Shown here: one piece after another, positions 22,262-33,355 of the stretch
How the letters are laid out: each line of letters begins with the position of its first letter
How positions within the stretch are numbered: position 1 is the first letter of the stretch
Source: Antilocapra americana
Taxonomy: Eukaryota; Chordata; Mammalia; Artiodactyla; Antilocapridae
Direction of reading: 5' to 3'
NCBI GenBank assembly: GCA_007570785.1
Contig: ML661887.1
Location: 62,001 to 126,000, forward strand
Length of the DNA stretch: 64,000 bases
Notes under the pieces: generated by a model
The model's input: the letters and a program-made list of their open reading frames with translations, nothing else
Told to the model about the DNA's origin: nothing
Databases searched by the model: none
Position numbers and translations under genes: made by a program

Positions 22262-23525
22262 TTACCCAACAAGCCCTTACGGGGCAGCTTCTATGTGGCA
22301 GGCCCTGTTCTAGGACTTTGGGATACAGCAGTGAACAAAACAGATCCCTGCCCTTGAGGAGACAGGCAATAAGAAGGAAACAAATTAGGTAAACGGATCG
22401 AAGAATGTATTAGAAAGTCATAAGTGCTGTGGAAACAAAGGAAAAAATAGAGCAAAGTAAGGAAATAAGTGCTGGGGATGGGGCGGGTTGCTGTATTAAA
22501 TGTCACGGTCAGAGCAGGTCTCCTTGAGAAGGTGAGGTTGGAGCAAGTCCGTATGCAAAGATTTGAAGGAGACAGGACTTTGGCTACTAGCGCATCCAGA
22601 CAGCACACCCTCAGGTGGGCAGGGCGTGTTCAAGAAATAGCAAAACAAACAAACAACGTGTCTGGAGAGGAATGGGCAAGAGGGAGTATATTAAGAGATG
22701 AAATCACAGGATAAGGTGAGGGGGGCAGATCAGGCAAGACCTTGCAGGTCATTTGCAAGGACATTGGCTTTTATTCTGAGACAATCATGATAGAATTTTG
22801 AATAACATGAAGTTAAGTGAAAGTCGCTCAGTTGTGTCCGACTCTTTGCAACCCCATGTACTATACAGTCCATGGAATTCTGCAGGCCAGAATACTGGAG
22901 TGGGTAGCCTTTACCTTCTCTAGGGGATCTTCCCAACCCAGGGATCGAACCCAGGTCTCCCGCATTGCGGGCAGATTCTTTACCAGCTGAGCCACATGGG
23001 AAGCCCAAGAATACTGGAGTGGGTAGCCTATCCCTTCTCCAGTGGATCTTCCCAACCCAGGCATCGAACCGAGGTCTTCTGCATTGCAGGCAGATTCTTT
23101 ACCAGTTGAGCTATCAGGGCAGCCTTGAATAACGTTGCTCTGACTTTAATTTCAACAGGGTCGCTCTGGGTGCTGTGTTGAGAAGAGAGTGGAGGAAGCC
23201 GAGAGTGGAGGCAGGAGGGTTAGGAGTCTACTTCAGCAGTCCAGGTGAAAGGTGATGGTGCTTGGACCAGGGTAGTAGCAACAAAGATGATGAAGAATAG
23301 ACACATTATGTTTTCAAGGCAGAGTCAATGGGAGAAGGAAGAGTCAAGGGTGACTCCTGTGTTTTTTATTCGAGCAAAAGGTTAGATGTCAGAGCCATCC
23401 ACAGAGGTAGGAAAGGCTGCATCCGGGCAGTTTTATGGGAGAAGACCCAGAGTTTAGTTTTGAAGATGTTGAATTTGACTTGTCTTTTCAATATCCAAAT
23501 AGAACTATCAAGTAGGCAGTTAGAA
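22262..23525 (+). repeat. Ancient ~0.95-kb repeat, family not named, split by Bov-A2
   Basis: The order of blocks is that of a widespread old mammalian repeat: 'GGGATACAGCAGTGAACAAA' near 22320, 'TCCTTGAGAAGGTGA' near 22522, 'GCTTTTATTCTGAG' near 22768, then after the SINE 'CGCTCTGGGTGCTGTGTTGA' and 'GTGCTTGGACCAGGGTAGTA'. Shorter copies of its start occur near 27768 and 59101. I recognise the pattern but am not sure of the family name. Confidence 0.6.
22807..23124 (-). repeat. Bov-A2 dimeric SINE, antisense
   Basis: Two BovA-type monomers lie head to tail (junction near 23006, GGGAAGCCCAAGAATACTGG). The 9-bp duplication TTGAATAAC flanks the element at 22798-22806 and 23125-23133. It interrupts the older repeat at 22262-23525. 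Confidence 0.9.
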
Positions 23526-23564
23526 TGATGAGCATTTGCATGTAAGTCTTGGTTTGGACATGAA

Positions 23565-23715
23565 TTTCACTTTTCTTGCATAGGAATCTAGGAATAGAAT
23601 TGCTGGGTCATATCATAATGTATGTTTAATTTTATTTAAAAATTACCAAAATGTTTTCCAAAATGACTATTTAATTTTACATTCTAATCAGCAATGTGTA
23701 AGTTCCAGGTGCTCC
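23565..23715 (-). repeat. Old L1 fragment, antisense
   Basis: Antisense ORF2-tail/3'-UTR sequence, recognisable by GAATTGCTGGGTCATAT near 23598 and the CCAAAATGACTAT block. Confidence 0.65.
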
Positions 23716-23876
23716 ACACATCTACCAGACACTTGATACTGCCAGGAAGGAAGGTTTGTTTGTTTGTTTACAGAGTGCTCTGGTATACTGTTGGCCCAGC
23801 TTTCCCTAGTGTTACCGTCTTACAAGGCCATGGTATACTTGTCAAAACTAAGAAATTAACATTGTATGAGACCAAC

Positions 23877-24098
23877 AGGGTTTCCCAGGTGGTTCAGTGA
23901 TAAAGAATCTGCCTGCCAATGCAGGAGACACAGGAAACACGAGTTCGATCCCTGGGTCAAGAAGATCCCCTGGAAGAAGAAATGGCAACCCACTCCTGTA
24001 TTCTTGCCTGGAGAACCCCATAGACAGAAGAACCTGGCAGGTTACAGTCCATGTGATTACAAGGAGTTAGACACAACTGAGAGACTAAGAACAGCACA
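23877..24098 (+). repeat. Bov-tA SINE, sense
   Basis: Head GGGTTTCCCAGGTGGTTCAG through the BovA end GGAGTTAGACACAACTGAG. Confidence 0.9.
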
Positions 24099-24280
24099 GC
24101 AAGGTTTTCTTATGATTCAACTGGGGTTATGGGTTTTAAGGAAGAACATTCCAGGGGTGAAGTGCCCTTTTGATTAGATCGTATGGGGGGTACATGACAG
24201 CAGTGTGACTTATCATGTTGGCTTATCAAGTGATGTGACCGTCATCACTCGGTGAAAATGGTGTCCAATAGGTTTCTTTC

Positions 24281-24354
24281 CTATAAAGTTACTCTCTTAT
24301 AAAGTTACAGCTATAAAGTTATAGCTTTTATAGAGAAAGCTTTCTCTATAAAAG
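24281..24354. repeat. Direct repeats plus 30-bp perfect palindrome
   Basis: Three copies of a TATAAAGTTA unit (24281, 24297, 24311) run into an 8-bp-arm hairpin with a 2-base centre (24309-24326) and then into a 30-bp perfect palindrome with no spacer (24325-24354, arm CTTTTATAGAGAAAG). No known repeat family explains it. DNA of this form can extrude a cruciform, or an RNA hairpin if transcribed. Confidence 0.8.
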
Positions 24355-25849
24355 ATGAAGAAAAGAACAGCCTATCTGTATGTTGATAGAAATGAACCTA
24401 TAGAGAGTGAAATATTGAGAGAATGTCTGGCTCCTTCTGTAAGTGCTGAAAATCTTTTCACTCTCAGTCTCCACCTTGTCTCATAAAAATTTCACTTACC
24501 CATAATTTAATGTCCTTAGGCTCTGTTGGAGGTAAAACGACCCGTTGACAAGATCAGGGCAGTTTTCCCCGGTGACCCCATGCTGGCTACAAACTGCACG
24601 AAACCAAGTGTCAGGTCCGGTCAACCAGCAGGACCCCTTGGTGCCGGGGAAGGGTTGGCCTTTCTCCCTCCTGCTCAGCTGCTCAGCACACAGGTGCTCA
24701 GTGTGGATATAGAATTCCAGGGCTGGGGAAGAGCCCATGTTTGAGCTGAAAAGAGCCGAACATCTGTCATGGGGAGCTGTAGCAGCTGGAGCCTTCTGGG
24801 GGCGACTGTGGGGCCTGATAACTGTGGGGAGAAATCTCAGAGAAGGAAGCAGCACATGGAGCTCCGTGACTCCCACTCAGAATCCAGAACAGTGGCACCT
24901 GTGTGGCTTCCATCCCCTCACTAGGAAGATGGGGCTCCGGGAACAATGACTGGGGCTCCAAGCTCTGGCTGGGGGCTCAGGGGAAAAAGGAATCTGAGCA
25001 CCCCGGGGCACAAGATGAGATAGGCACAACCTTGGAGGCTCAGGTTAGAAACTCAGTGATGAAAGAGACAGCCCAGGAGAGAGAGGCCCAGGCCAGGCCC
25101 TTGGCCGCTGCCAGACAACTTGTCACCCTCTCCCTCCCCCAGCCCCACCTCTGCAATCCCTGGGCTCAGAGATCTCTCATCTGGTTCCAACTGGGGAACT
25201 CCAGGCCCACAGGCTGCAGGGGTTGGGGGAGAGAGTGGTTATGACAAAGGTTACATATCCTGGATGGCAGAAATGATCTCCAGGCATGTATTTTGCAGAG
25301 GCCAGCAGTATGGTGTCTACAGAGATATATACATCTTCAGATGAATCAATCCACACCCAGCCCTGTCACCATTGAGAGGAAGGTGGTAAATTCCCTCTCG
25401 TTCACAGAAGACCTCTCTTTTCAACCAGCGGCCCACGTGTTTCTCATCAAGATAGCAATTCACTATACAGGGAAGGGAACTTACCGTGTGGAAATTCCCA
25501 CTTCCTCCAGAGAACAGTGCACGCAGGGTTAACCTCGGTGAGTAAGAACCCACTCTGCCGCCCCCATGCCTCCACAGCTTTGCTTTCTGGAGACCGCAGC
25601 CACCCCAGGTTTTATCCAAACTCTGCCCAAGTCTGAAAATGCCCGGGACCTACCTAGGAGCCAGTCTCCAAGCACTAGTATTGATGGACTGAAGCAGCTA
25701 TCCAAGATTTTTCCTGCCCTTCATCTCGTCCTTCTGATAGCAGCCTTTCAGCTTTCTTTAGGGGAGCGCTTTTCTACCCTCTCTGTTCATGTGCTTTTGT
25801 AGGGGCACCTGGCCTAGGCCCTAGAAGTGGACACAGAATCCAGGCTGGG
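24355..25849. other. Unassigned GC-richer sequence, no gene seen
   Basis: Several overlapping short ORFs exist on both strands but none shows a domain or splice context. No repeat recognised. Confidence 0.4.
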
Positions 25850-26149
25850 GACTTCCCTAGTGGTCCAGTGGTCAAGTATCCACCTGCCAATGCAGGGGAT
25901 GTGGGTTAGATCCCTGCTTTGGGAAGATCCCACATGCCTGGGGGGCAACTGAGCCTCTGTGCCATCACTACTGAAGCCCCACACTCTAGAATCCATGCTC
26001 TGCAACAAGAGAAGCCATGTGATGAGAAGCCCTCGAACCACAAAAGAGTAGCCCCCACTCATCACAACTAGAGAAAAGTCCAAGCACAGCTCTGAAGACC
26101 CAGCGCAGCCAAAAATAAATAAATAAATATTTTTTTTTAAAAAAAGGAC
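25850..26149 (+). repeat. CHR-type SINE, sense, full length
   Basis: Starts at the ACTTCCCTAGTGGTCCAGTG head, runs through the tRNA-unrelated body and ends in an A-rich tail with AAAT units. The 10-bp direct repeats CCAGGCTGGG at 25840-25849 and 26150-26159 are its target-site duplication. Confidence 0.9.
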
Positions 26150-26294
26150 CCAGGCTGGGCCAATCAGAGACAACTTCAGCAGACACTGCTAGTCTGGGAG
26201 TGGAGCTGATGCTGAGGAAAGGGGGCTAAGAGGCAAATGGAATCCCAAGAGCATCCTGGCTCCGGCTGGTATTTTAACCTACAGACTCAGGCAA

Positions 26295-26415
26295 ATTCCT
26301 CTCCACCTTTCCCTCTCTCTCCTTCTTTCCTTCCCTCCCTCTGTCTTTCTCTTTCCTTCCTCCCTCCCTTCCAGCCTTCCTCCTCCTCCTCATTCTTCTT
26401 CTCTCTCTCTCTTAC
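26295..26415. repeat. Polypyrimidine (CT-rich) tract
   Basis: About 120 bases almost entirely C and T on the plus strand, with CCTT, CCTC and CT units. A mirror-like purine/pyrimidine tract of this kind can form triplex DNA. Confidence 0.8.
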
Positions 26416-26646
26416 TTATTTCGGCACAGTCCAGTTTGAGTTTGGTTTTTGTCTCTTGTACTAAAATTGTTCCCCGAAAATACCCTGATGGCATTTCCAC
26501 TTCATGTGCCTGCCCATCCCCACTCTCGCCTTCAACTCTGGTGCTGTGGAGGCTACTAAACCATCCCAACCTCCAGCCCCTTCTGTCCCCGATAGTGTGA
26601 AATAAGAACAGAATTTTCAACTGAATGTGCATATCGTTCTGTTATT

Positions 26647-26852
26647 GGCTTCCCTGGTGGCTCATATGGTAAACAATCCACCTGCAATGCAGGAGACCCA
26701 GGTTTGTTCCCTGGGTTGGGAAGATCCCTTGGAGCAGGGCACGGCAGCCCACTCCAGTCTTCTTATCTGGAGAATCCCATGGACAGAGGAGCCTGGCGGG
26801 CTACAGTCCATGTGGTTGCAAGGAGTCAGACACAACGGAGGCCACTTAGCAC
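26647..26852 (+). repeat. Bov-tA SINE, sense
   Basis: Complete order from GGCTTCCCTGGTGGCTCATA to GAGTCAGACACAACGGAGG. Confidence 0.9.
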
Positions 26853-27221
26853 ACTTGCACGCGTCTTTCTATTATATAAATAATATAAAAATCAATTTTT
26901 TTCAATTAGAGAAGAGGGGGAGAATTACTCCTAAACCAGCTACTGTGAGCATTTTAGCTTATTTCCTTACGAAGGTTTCCCCAGACACAGTCATATAGTT
27001 ACAGACCCCAGCGCACGGAGTGTATACCGCTGTTGTCATTGTCACCATCATTATACAGGTATTGTCATTAGCGTTTCTCTTTCTGTGGTTTTCCAACGTC
27101 TGTTTTCAACAGCTTCCCTTCAGCTGTTGTAAGATTGGAAAGTAGGGAATATACAGCGTAAGCCCACTTGCTTAGGTGGGAGTTATTACTATAACGAACT
27201 GTTATTTTGTTGTGTCTGAGA
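26853..27221. other. Unassigned sequence, no gene seen
   Basis: No repeat family or exon recognised. Confidence 0.4.
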
Positions 27222-27395
27222 GCCTGAGTTTAATCACCTGGAGATTTATACTGATGCCTGGATCGCATCCCTAGAGATTCTGATTCGGTAGGATCCATGG
27301 GGATTCGTAGGATCCTTGGAAATTCATATTTCCAAGCAGCTGCCAGGTGATGCCAGTGCTCAGGTCTCGGTGTGTGGAACTCACCCTGGGGCTAA
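27222..27395 (+). mobile_element. MER5A hAT-Charlie relic
   Basis: The MER5A order is clear: AATCACCTGGAGATTTA, AGATTCTGATTCGGTAGG, and CAGGTGATGCCAGTGCT. A local 19-bp imperfect tandem duplication (GTAGGATCC units near 27287-27325) lies in its middle. Confidence 0.75.
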
Positions 27396-28384
27396 GATGC
27401 ATTTGCTATTCAGCTGAATTATAAACATCTTCAAGTATGAGAGGCCCAGATATAGATGAATCCCAACTTTCAGTTTAAGAGTCATTTACTAAACACTAAT
27501 TCATGCACCTGTGGTTTTTCAGAAGCCTACGTTTTTCTTGGGGGCCAAGTTTCCAGGGGGAAGTATGACCTAGAGCTTCACATCTAAACCCACATGGGGT
27601 CCCCCAATTTCACACCTAAAACCCCTGGAGTGCCCCAATCTCACAAAGGCTGAAAAGGAGACATCGTGAAGAGAAGGTTTCTTTCGCTATTCTTTTCTAA
27701 TCTTCATCCAGTTGGATAGAGGTTAAGGGACAAGCCATGGGGGACTGGAGCCTTCAGTTCAGTTTCGTATTTACTGAGTGTTGCAGACCATTCAGCAGAG
27801 GTGTGATGAACAGAACGTGGTTCCTGCCCTGTAGGCGCTGATGACCAATGGAAAGAGAGAGGAACACAAAAGAAAGAAAAGTTAGGTATCCTGAGAAAGA
27901 GTGAGGGTCGAGGGAGGCTGGGTTCCCTGGGAGCACAAAGAAGACCCCGGGCAGCCTCAGGGGGTCAGGACACTGAGCTGAGGAAGACTTAGCCGTTGAC
28001 CAGGGAGGAGGGGATGGAGGGGAAAGGGCGCCGTGGCTGAAGGAACAGCAAAGGCGCCAACGTGCTGTTAGGTGAGGGTAGTGAGACAGGGCGGGCGAGG
28101 AGGGGTGAGGCCCAGACAGCCTCAGCCGGAGGCCGGCTTGGAATCTCCCGTTTCCGGTCCTTGAGCCCAAGAGCCCAGCTGGAGGGGACTGCTATAGGAT
28201 TTTCAACTAGTCCACTAAGTGGAATGACGTGGTTTCTCTGATTGCTCAAAATGTCGCCTCCAAGACAACACATTTTGATCAACCATTCCCCAGTCTCGGT
28301 TTTGTCCTGCACACACTGGGTCACCACAAGGCCCTGTCAGTACCTCCTGCAGCTGGGACCACGAGTCTGTCTAAGGACAGTGTA
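27396..28384. other. Mostly unassigned; short ancient-repeat piece
   Basis: About 27768-27880 resembles the start of the unnamed repeat at 22262 (GGTTCCTGCCCTGTAGG block). The rest is GC-rich and carries overlapping ORFs with no gene-like features. Confidence 0.35.
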
Positions 28385-28640
28385 CTGTATTGATTTGCTG
28401 GTAACAGAAACCCAAGTAGCAGTGACTTACTGAAATACAGGTATGTTTTCTTAGAAAGCAGTCCAGGGTTCATAGAGGGGCCCAGTCGTCAAACTCAAAT
28501 GCTTCCAGCATTGGAATCCACTATTTTTGACTGCCTTGCTACTCAACGCATGGCCCGATGCTCCGCTGCTGGGGATGAGTTAGAGCAGGTGTTCTATCAT
28601 GCAGAATCGCAGTCAGTCTTGTAACTAACCCCCACGTGAT
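28385..28640 (+). repeat. Ancient interspersed repeat, family not named
   Basis: Shares its opening GTAACAGAAACCCAAGTAGC block and the following 'GTCCAGGGTTCATAGAGG' layout with the relics near 9350 and 50195. Confidence 0.4.
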
Positions 28641-29069
28641 TTCCTTGAATGCCTGTAGATGAACAAGTTGGCCTAATCACTTACTGCAGCTAAGGAGATG
28701 GCTCACCCCACGGACTTGGACTTCGGTTAGGTAAATTTAGAGAGGGCCCAAGAAAGCAGGGCTTTGCTCTGGACTGACTGCTGTCAGGAAATGGGGCGAC
28801 TTCATGGTTGGGTATCTTGGACGTCTTATCTGTAAGGAGGGTACACTAGATCAAAGCTGAAGTCACAATTGATAAAGAAGCAGCTGTCATTCATAATAGC
28901 CAGAGGAGGGAGGTGTGCAGTATTTTGAGGTTGGTTTTGTCTGCATTTAGATAAACTTATGAAGCGTTTAGGTATTCGAAGGTTTTAGGTATTCGACTCA
29001 CTTTATGGCCTCATGGCCTTGCCTGATGTTGATGTTATTTGATATTGTTTGGACTAAGGCCTGGCTGAA
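28641..29069. other. Unassigned sequence, no gene seen
   Basis: A small tandem duplication (TTAGGTATTCGA twice, near 28968-28996). Otherwise nothing recognised. Confidence 0.4.
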
Positions 29070-29446
29070 AGTTGTTGTTCAGCTATTAAGCCGTGTCTGG
29101 GTCTTTGCAAGCCCATGGACAGCAGCACACCAGGCTTCCCTGTCCTTCACTATCTCCCGGATGTCCATTGAGTGACATGTCCACTGACTCATATCCACTG
29201 AGTCAGTGATGTTACCCAACCATGTTATCCTCTGTAACCCCCTTCTCCTTCCCTCAATCTTTCCCAGCATCAGGGTCTTTTGCAATAAGTCAGCTCTTTG
29301 CATCAGGTGGCCAAAGTATTGGAGCTTCAACTTGAGCATCAGTCCTTCCAATGAATATCCAGAGTTGATTTCCTTTAAGATTGACTGGTTTGATCTCCTT
29401 GCAGTCCAAGGGACTCTGAAGAGTCTTCTCCATCACCGAAGTTCAG
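29070..29446 (-). repeat. BovB 3'-end fragment (ART2A-like), antisense
   Basis: Starts GTTGTTGTTCAGC and reaches CTCCTTGCAGTCCAAGG and GTCTTCTCC. Near 29163-29205 the 'TGTCCATTGAGT' segment is imperfectly repeated three times, a local slippage. Confidence 0.9.
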
Positions 29447-30344
29447 TAAGGTGGTAGGGGAGATTGGGTATAGGGTTGGCACTGGCAGTCTGTCTCTCAG
29501 ACAGGAAAGCCTGGCCTCCAGAATGGGGAAATTCCAGGCCTTGGAAGGTGATGAGATTTTTATCTTCTCCTGCTTATCAGTATTTAACATTCCTTCTGCT
29601 AGTTGGGTGGAACCTTCACAAAAAAGAATAAGCCTGTCTCTAGGGTCTGCAAGAAATTCTCATAAAGTAGAATTTCCTTCTCAAGTTTTCCATACCAGTG
29701 GCTGGAAGAGTGAGGGGTCTAAATGAGTTGGAACTGTCCCCTGACACTGGTGGGAGAGCTGTTGGAACAAGAAAGGGCAGCTCAGAGAAGAGTCCGTCTG
29801 GTATGGCAGAACCAACACAACACTGTAAAGCAATTGTCCTCCGATTAAAAACAAAAGGGCCGATCACCAGCGGTGTCATAGGAATGCCCACCTCACAGCC
29901 ACGCGCCCCATCCCCACCACACGCAGAACCACCCCCTCACATAGACCTCCACCCCCTTCAGAGTGTCCCAGTCATTTTCTGGAAGCCCCCAAAGGGACTC
30001 CTCGCATGTCCTCTTCACAGTGCCAGCTGCCAGGTTTACTGCCTCATTTAACACAAGTTTACTGAATATCTTGGAGACACCAAACCCTGTGCTAATGATG
30101 TCATACGAATGATTCAGGTGTCCGAGAGATGCATCACTGATTGTGAACAGCTGACCGCTTATTGAGGGAAGATTCTAAGACATCTTATTGAGTATCATCT
30201 AAAAAAAATATATTGTGGAAGCACTGTGATAAGAAATATCTGATAGTGACCAACAGTAGACAGAGTGTTCCTTAAAAATACGCCAGGCATCCAGGTGTGT
30301 TCCCACTTCAGGACACAACCGCTGTTTTTTCAGCAGGAAGGAGT
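29447..30344. other. Unassigned sequence, no gene seen
   Basis: A short piece at 29805-29855 (AGAACCAACACAACACTGTA then an A-rich run) resembles an L1 3' terminus. The rest is not recognised. Confidence 0.4.
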
Positions 30345-30660
30345 TTCCCCCTGCACATCCTCGTGACCACTTCTCACTTCCTTCAGGTCTTCCTTCAACC
30401 GTCACCTTCTTGAGGTTGCCTTCCCCCGTGGCTCCCTCCCAGCCCCTGACTCCCTAGCTCCTGTCCTGTTCTCTACTCTCCCCGGTTTTACCATCTACCA
30501 TCTTGTATATTGGTTTACTGATTGTCTTCCCTCCCTCCACCAAAAACCCCTTTTCAAGAGATCAGGGTTTTGTCCCTATTTTGTCACTGCCCCCAGGGTC
30601 TAAAAAGAGTCTGTGATCGTGTTTCAGTGAATGCGTGTTGGACGAATGAACAAGTGAGTG
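30345..30660 (+). repeat. L2 LINE 3' end, sense
   Basis: L2 3'-terminal order: CTTCAGGTCTTCCTTCAACC, a 'TTGAGGTTGCCTTCCCC' block, the GATTGTCTTCCCTCC block and a GAATG(A)-rich end near 30630-30660. Confidence 0.75.
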
Positions 30661-32283
30661 AGTGATGGGCACAGGAAGGGGCCGTCAGGACCCCGGGACC
30701 ACGATGATGAGTTTGTCTTTTCCCCCTAGGGAAGCAGATGAAGCAAGAGTGAAGGGGATTTGATTTGTGTTTTATTACTTACACTTGGAAAAGGCCAAGG
30801 TGGAAACGGGGGTGGGGGGTAGGGTACAAGGCGGGCGGCCGTGGTCATGGCTGAGCCAGAGAAAATCGTGCTTGGATAAGATGGTGGGATGTGGGGGACA
30901 AAACGGGGCAGGTCGAGGGACAGGTTAGAGGTGGAGCAGACCAGATACTGGATTGTGCTGAATGGGAGAGGAGTGGAACCTGGCCCCTAGAATTTTGGCA
31001 TTGACGCCTCAAGATGGGCAGAAGGGAGGAGGAACAGGTGAGGTGGGTCAAGAGTCTCCCTTGGACTGTGTTTTCCCTCTCCTGCTCTGCCTCAGCTGTC
31101 AACATCTGCAGCCTCCGTCAGAGCATGGCTGGAGTCTCAGCACAGCCCCTAAGACAGTGCCCATCCAGGAGGGCTGCTGCTGAGCAAGCGTGCATGAAAA
31201 AGGTTGCCTTTCCCTATCACTAAACAAAGAATGTTGCCTGGGGCCCATCAAACCAGCAGCCGCCCCTGACTGTGCACTCAGAGGGGATCAGGATGAAGAG
31301 TAAGGCTCCGGGCCCCAGACAGCCAAAGTGTTGATCAAAGCAATGATTTCAGTGAGCCCAGACTATTGCATCTTCCCATACATGGAAAAGTGCTAAGTTC
31401 GTTAACTTGAAATGTCTGGTTTTCTTTAATTAACAGTCATCTTTTGATGTTCTGACTGCCTGATTATTTGTTGCAAAATTCCCATATCCTGGCTCCTCCC
31501 TCACCCCCTGGGAGCTCTCTGTCAAGGAGGCTGTCTTCCAGACTTAAGTCCTCACTTGTGTCTGCCAAATAAAACATAACTCCCAGGTTTTAGGTTGTGG
31601 CCTTGGCACCTGCTGAGGCAACCATGCTTGGTTCCATGCAGAAGGGGGCTATGCCTGCCCCCCACCTCCCAGGTCCTCACCCCTCTAAGGTCCCAGGGCC
31701 TCACTCTAGTCCCTCTTTTCTTTGCAAGCAGTTGCTGGGCCATCCTGCATTAGACCTCACCAGGAGAAAAATGCCGGCCTGCCTCCACTGACTCGAAAGA
31801 CCTGCTTTACTGTGCCAGTGTCCCGAGGTGAGATGCCGACCTCAGCCAGCAGCGAGGCAGGCTCTCAGCCAGCAGAGCAGATGCCCGGCCCATCCGCTCA
31901 AGAGCAGCCCAGACCCAACACCTGAGCTGGCGCGGGAACCAGAGGGGCCAGGAGAGCTCGATGGAGCCCAGGACCCACAGGTGACACACTCTCTAAGGGC
32001 CCAGCCTCCTCCCAGGGCTCTGTCCCCAGCTCCAGGGGAACCGAAAGGGGCCTCTGACGAGCCCCCAGGCCACCGGAGTCCTGTCTCAGAGTCTGCAGGT
32101 TCCCCCTGTTGTTCTCGCTTCCCTCCCTGGCCCCGCTCTCCATCTCCCAGAGATGCCCTCAACTCCTCCCCACCCCACCTCCTCCATGAAGTCTCCCTTG
32201 CCTCCTTCTGCTCCTTGGATCACGTTCTCCTCGGGGCTCTTGGGCACTTATATCCTTATTTCAGAGTTTGGGGCTACGTGTTT
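30661..32283. other. Unassigned GC-richer sequence, candidate conserved block
   Basis: No exon is supported despite ORFs of up to 189 codons at 31828-32397, which reads into a BovB fragment. About 31380-31470 is AT-rich with TTAATTAAC-type homeodomain-like motifs and looks like a candidate conserved element. Confidence 0.35.
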
Positions 32284-32370
32284 CAGTCCAGTTCAGTCGC
32301 TCAGTCGTCAACTCTTTGTGACCCCATGGACTGCAGCACAGCCAGCTTCCCTGTCTATCAACAGCTCCCA
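32284..32370 (-). repeat. Short BovB 3'-end fragment, antisense
   Basis: About 85 bp: CAGTTCAGTCGCTCAGTCG, CCCCATGGACTGCAGCA and a short part of the next block. Confidence 0.85.
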
Positions 32371-32454
32371 GAGCTTGTTTTCACCTCCTGTTTTTAATTC
32401 CTCCAGGCCTGAGGGTGTGTGTGACATTCCCACAGAGGAAGGTGGCAGACCCAG

Positions 32455-32665
32455 ACTGTAGCTGACCAGACACACATTCAAGTCCAGCCTGCTACTGTGT
32501 GACCTTGGGTGAGGAGCTTAACATCTCTGTGCCTCGCTGATAAGTGAGGATACTCATGCCTACCCAAGAGGCTCCTGGGAATGTTAAATGAAACCCCATT
32601 TTCAAAGCACCCAGGCCAGTATCTGATGAGCAGTAGAGACACAGCTGTTATTCCCATGTGACAAG
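32455..32665 (+). repeat. MIR SINE, sense
   Basis: Core TACTGTGTGACCTTGGGTGA followed by CATCTCTGTGCCTCGCTGAT and the 3' part to about 32665. Confidence 0.75.
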
Positions 32666-33214
32666 TCTCCCCCCACTCCCCCGATACGCAACAGCATGCC
32701 AGGCATTCAGCAGGGGCACAGGGAGTGCTCGCTGGCCAGGTGGGCTGAATCTGGGTCTGTAGCTGGCTCATGTGGGTTAGGCACTAGAGTATTTGTCTCC
32801 ATTTCTCTCCGGACTTGTCTCCTATCTGCGGGTCTGAAGAACTGCAGCCTGAGGTCTCATTTCTTCAGAGCCTGAGCCGGCAAAGACATGTCAGGTCAAG
32901 TTTGTGGATAAGTGTAGAAATGGACACTGGTCCCTCTCAAGGGGAGGAGAGAATCTTTCTCCCAAAAATTTTCATCGTTCATCCTACCCTTTTCCTCCCT
33001 AAAAGTGTCCCGAAAGCAGGAGCAGGTTTTGAGGCAAACTTCTGCCTCAAAGACAGATTTTAGAGATACTCTTTGAAGATCTTTCTGGTCCCATCTGACC
33101 TTTTGTTGTGATTGAGGACCTAATAAAAATCTGTGAGCATCTCCAGAGTGTGTGGTCATCATGTTGCCTCCCTGATCTACAGGTCCCCAGCCAGCGCCAG
33201 GCATATTTTATACC
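32666..33214. other. Unassigned sequence, no gene seen
   Basis: No repeat family or exon recognised. Confidence 0.4.
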
Positions 33215-33355
33215 CATATCCTCTGTCCTACCCATGACAACCCCATCCTACAGGTGAGGAAACTGAGATTTGGCAAGGTCACACACCTGGTAAGTAACAG
33301 AACCAAGGTGTCCACTCTGTTTGACCTGTCCGAGCCCACACTCCTGCCACCGGGC
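33215..33355 (-). repeat. MIR SINE, antisense
   Basis: Reverse MIR core: ACAGGTGAGGAAACTGAGAT, AAGGTCACACACCTGG and the 5' region near 33340. Confidence 0.75.

Noticed and set aside
31828..32397. 189-codon plus-strand ORF
   Set aside because: Proline/serine-rich chance frame in GC-rich DNA; its end reads through an antisense BovB fragment.
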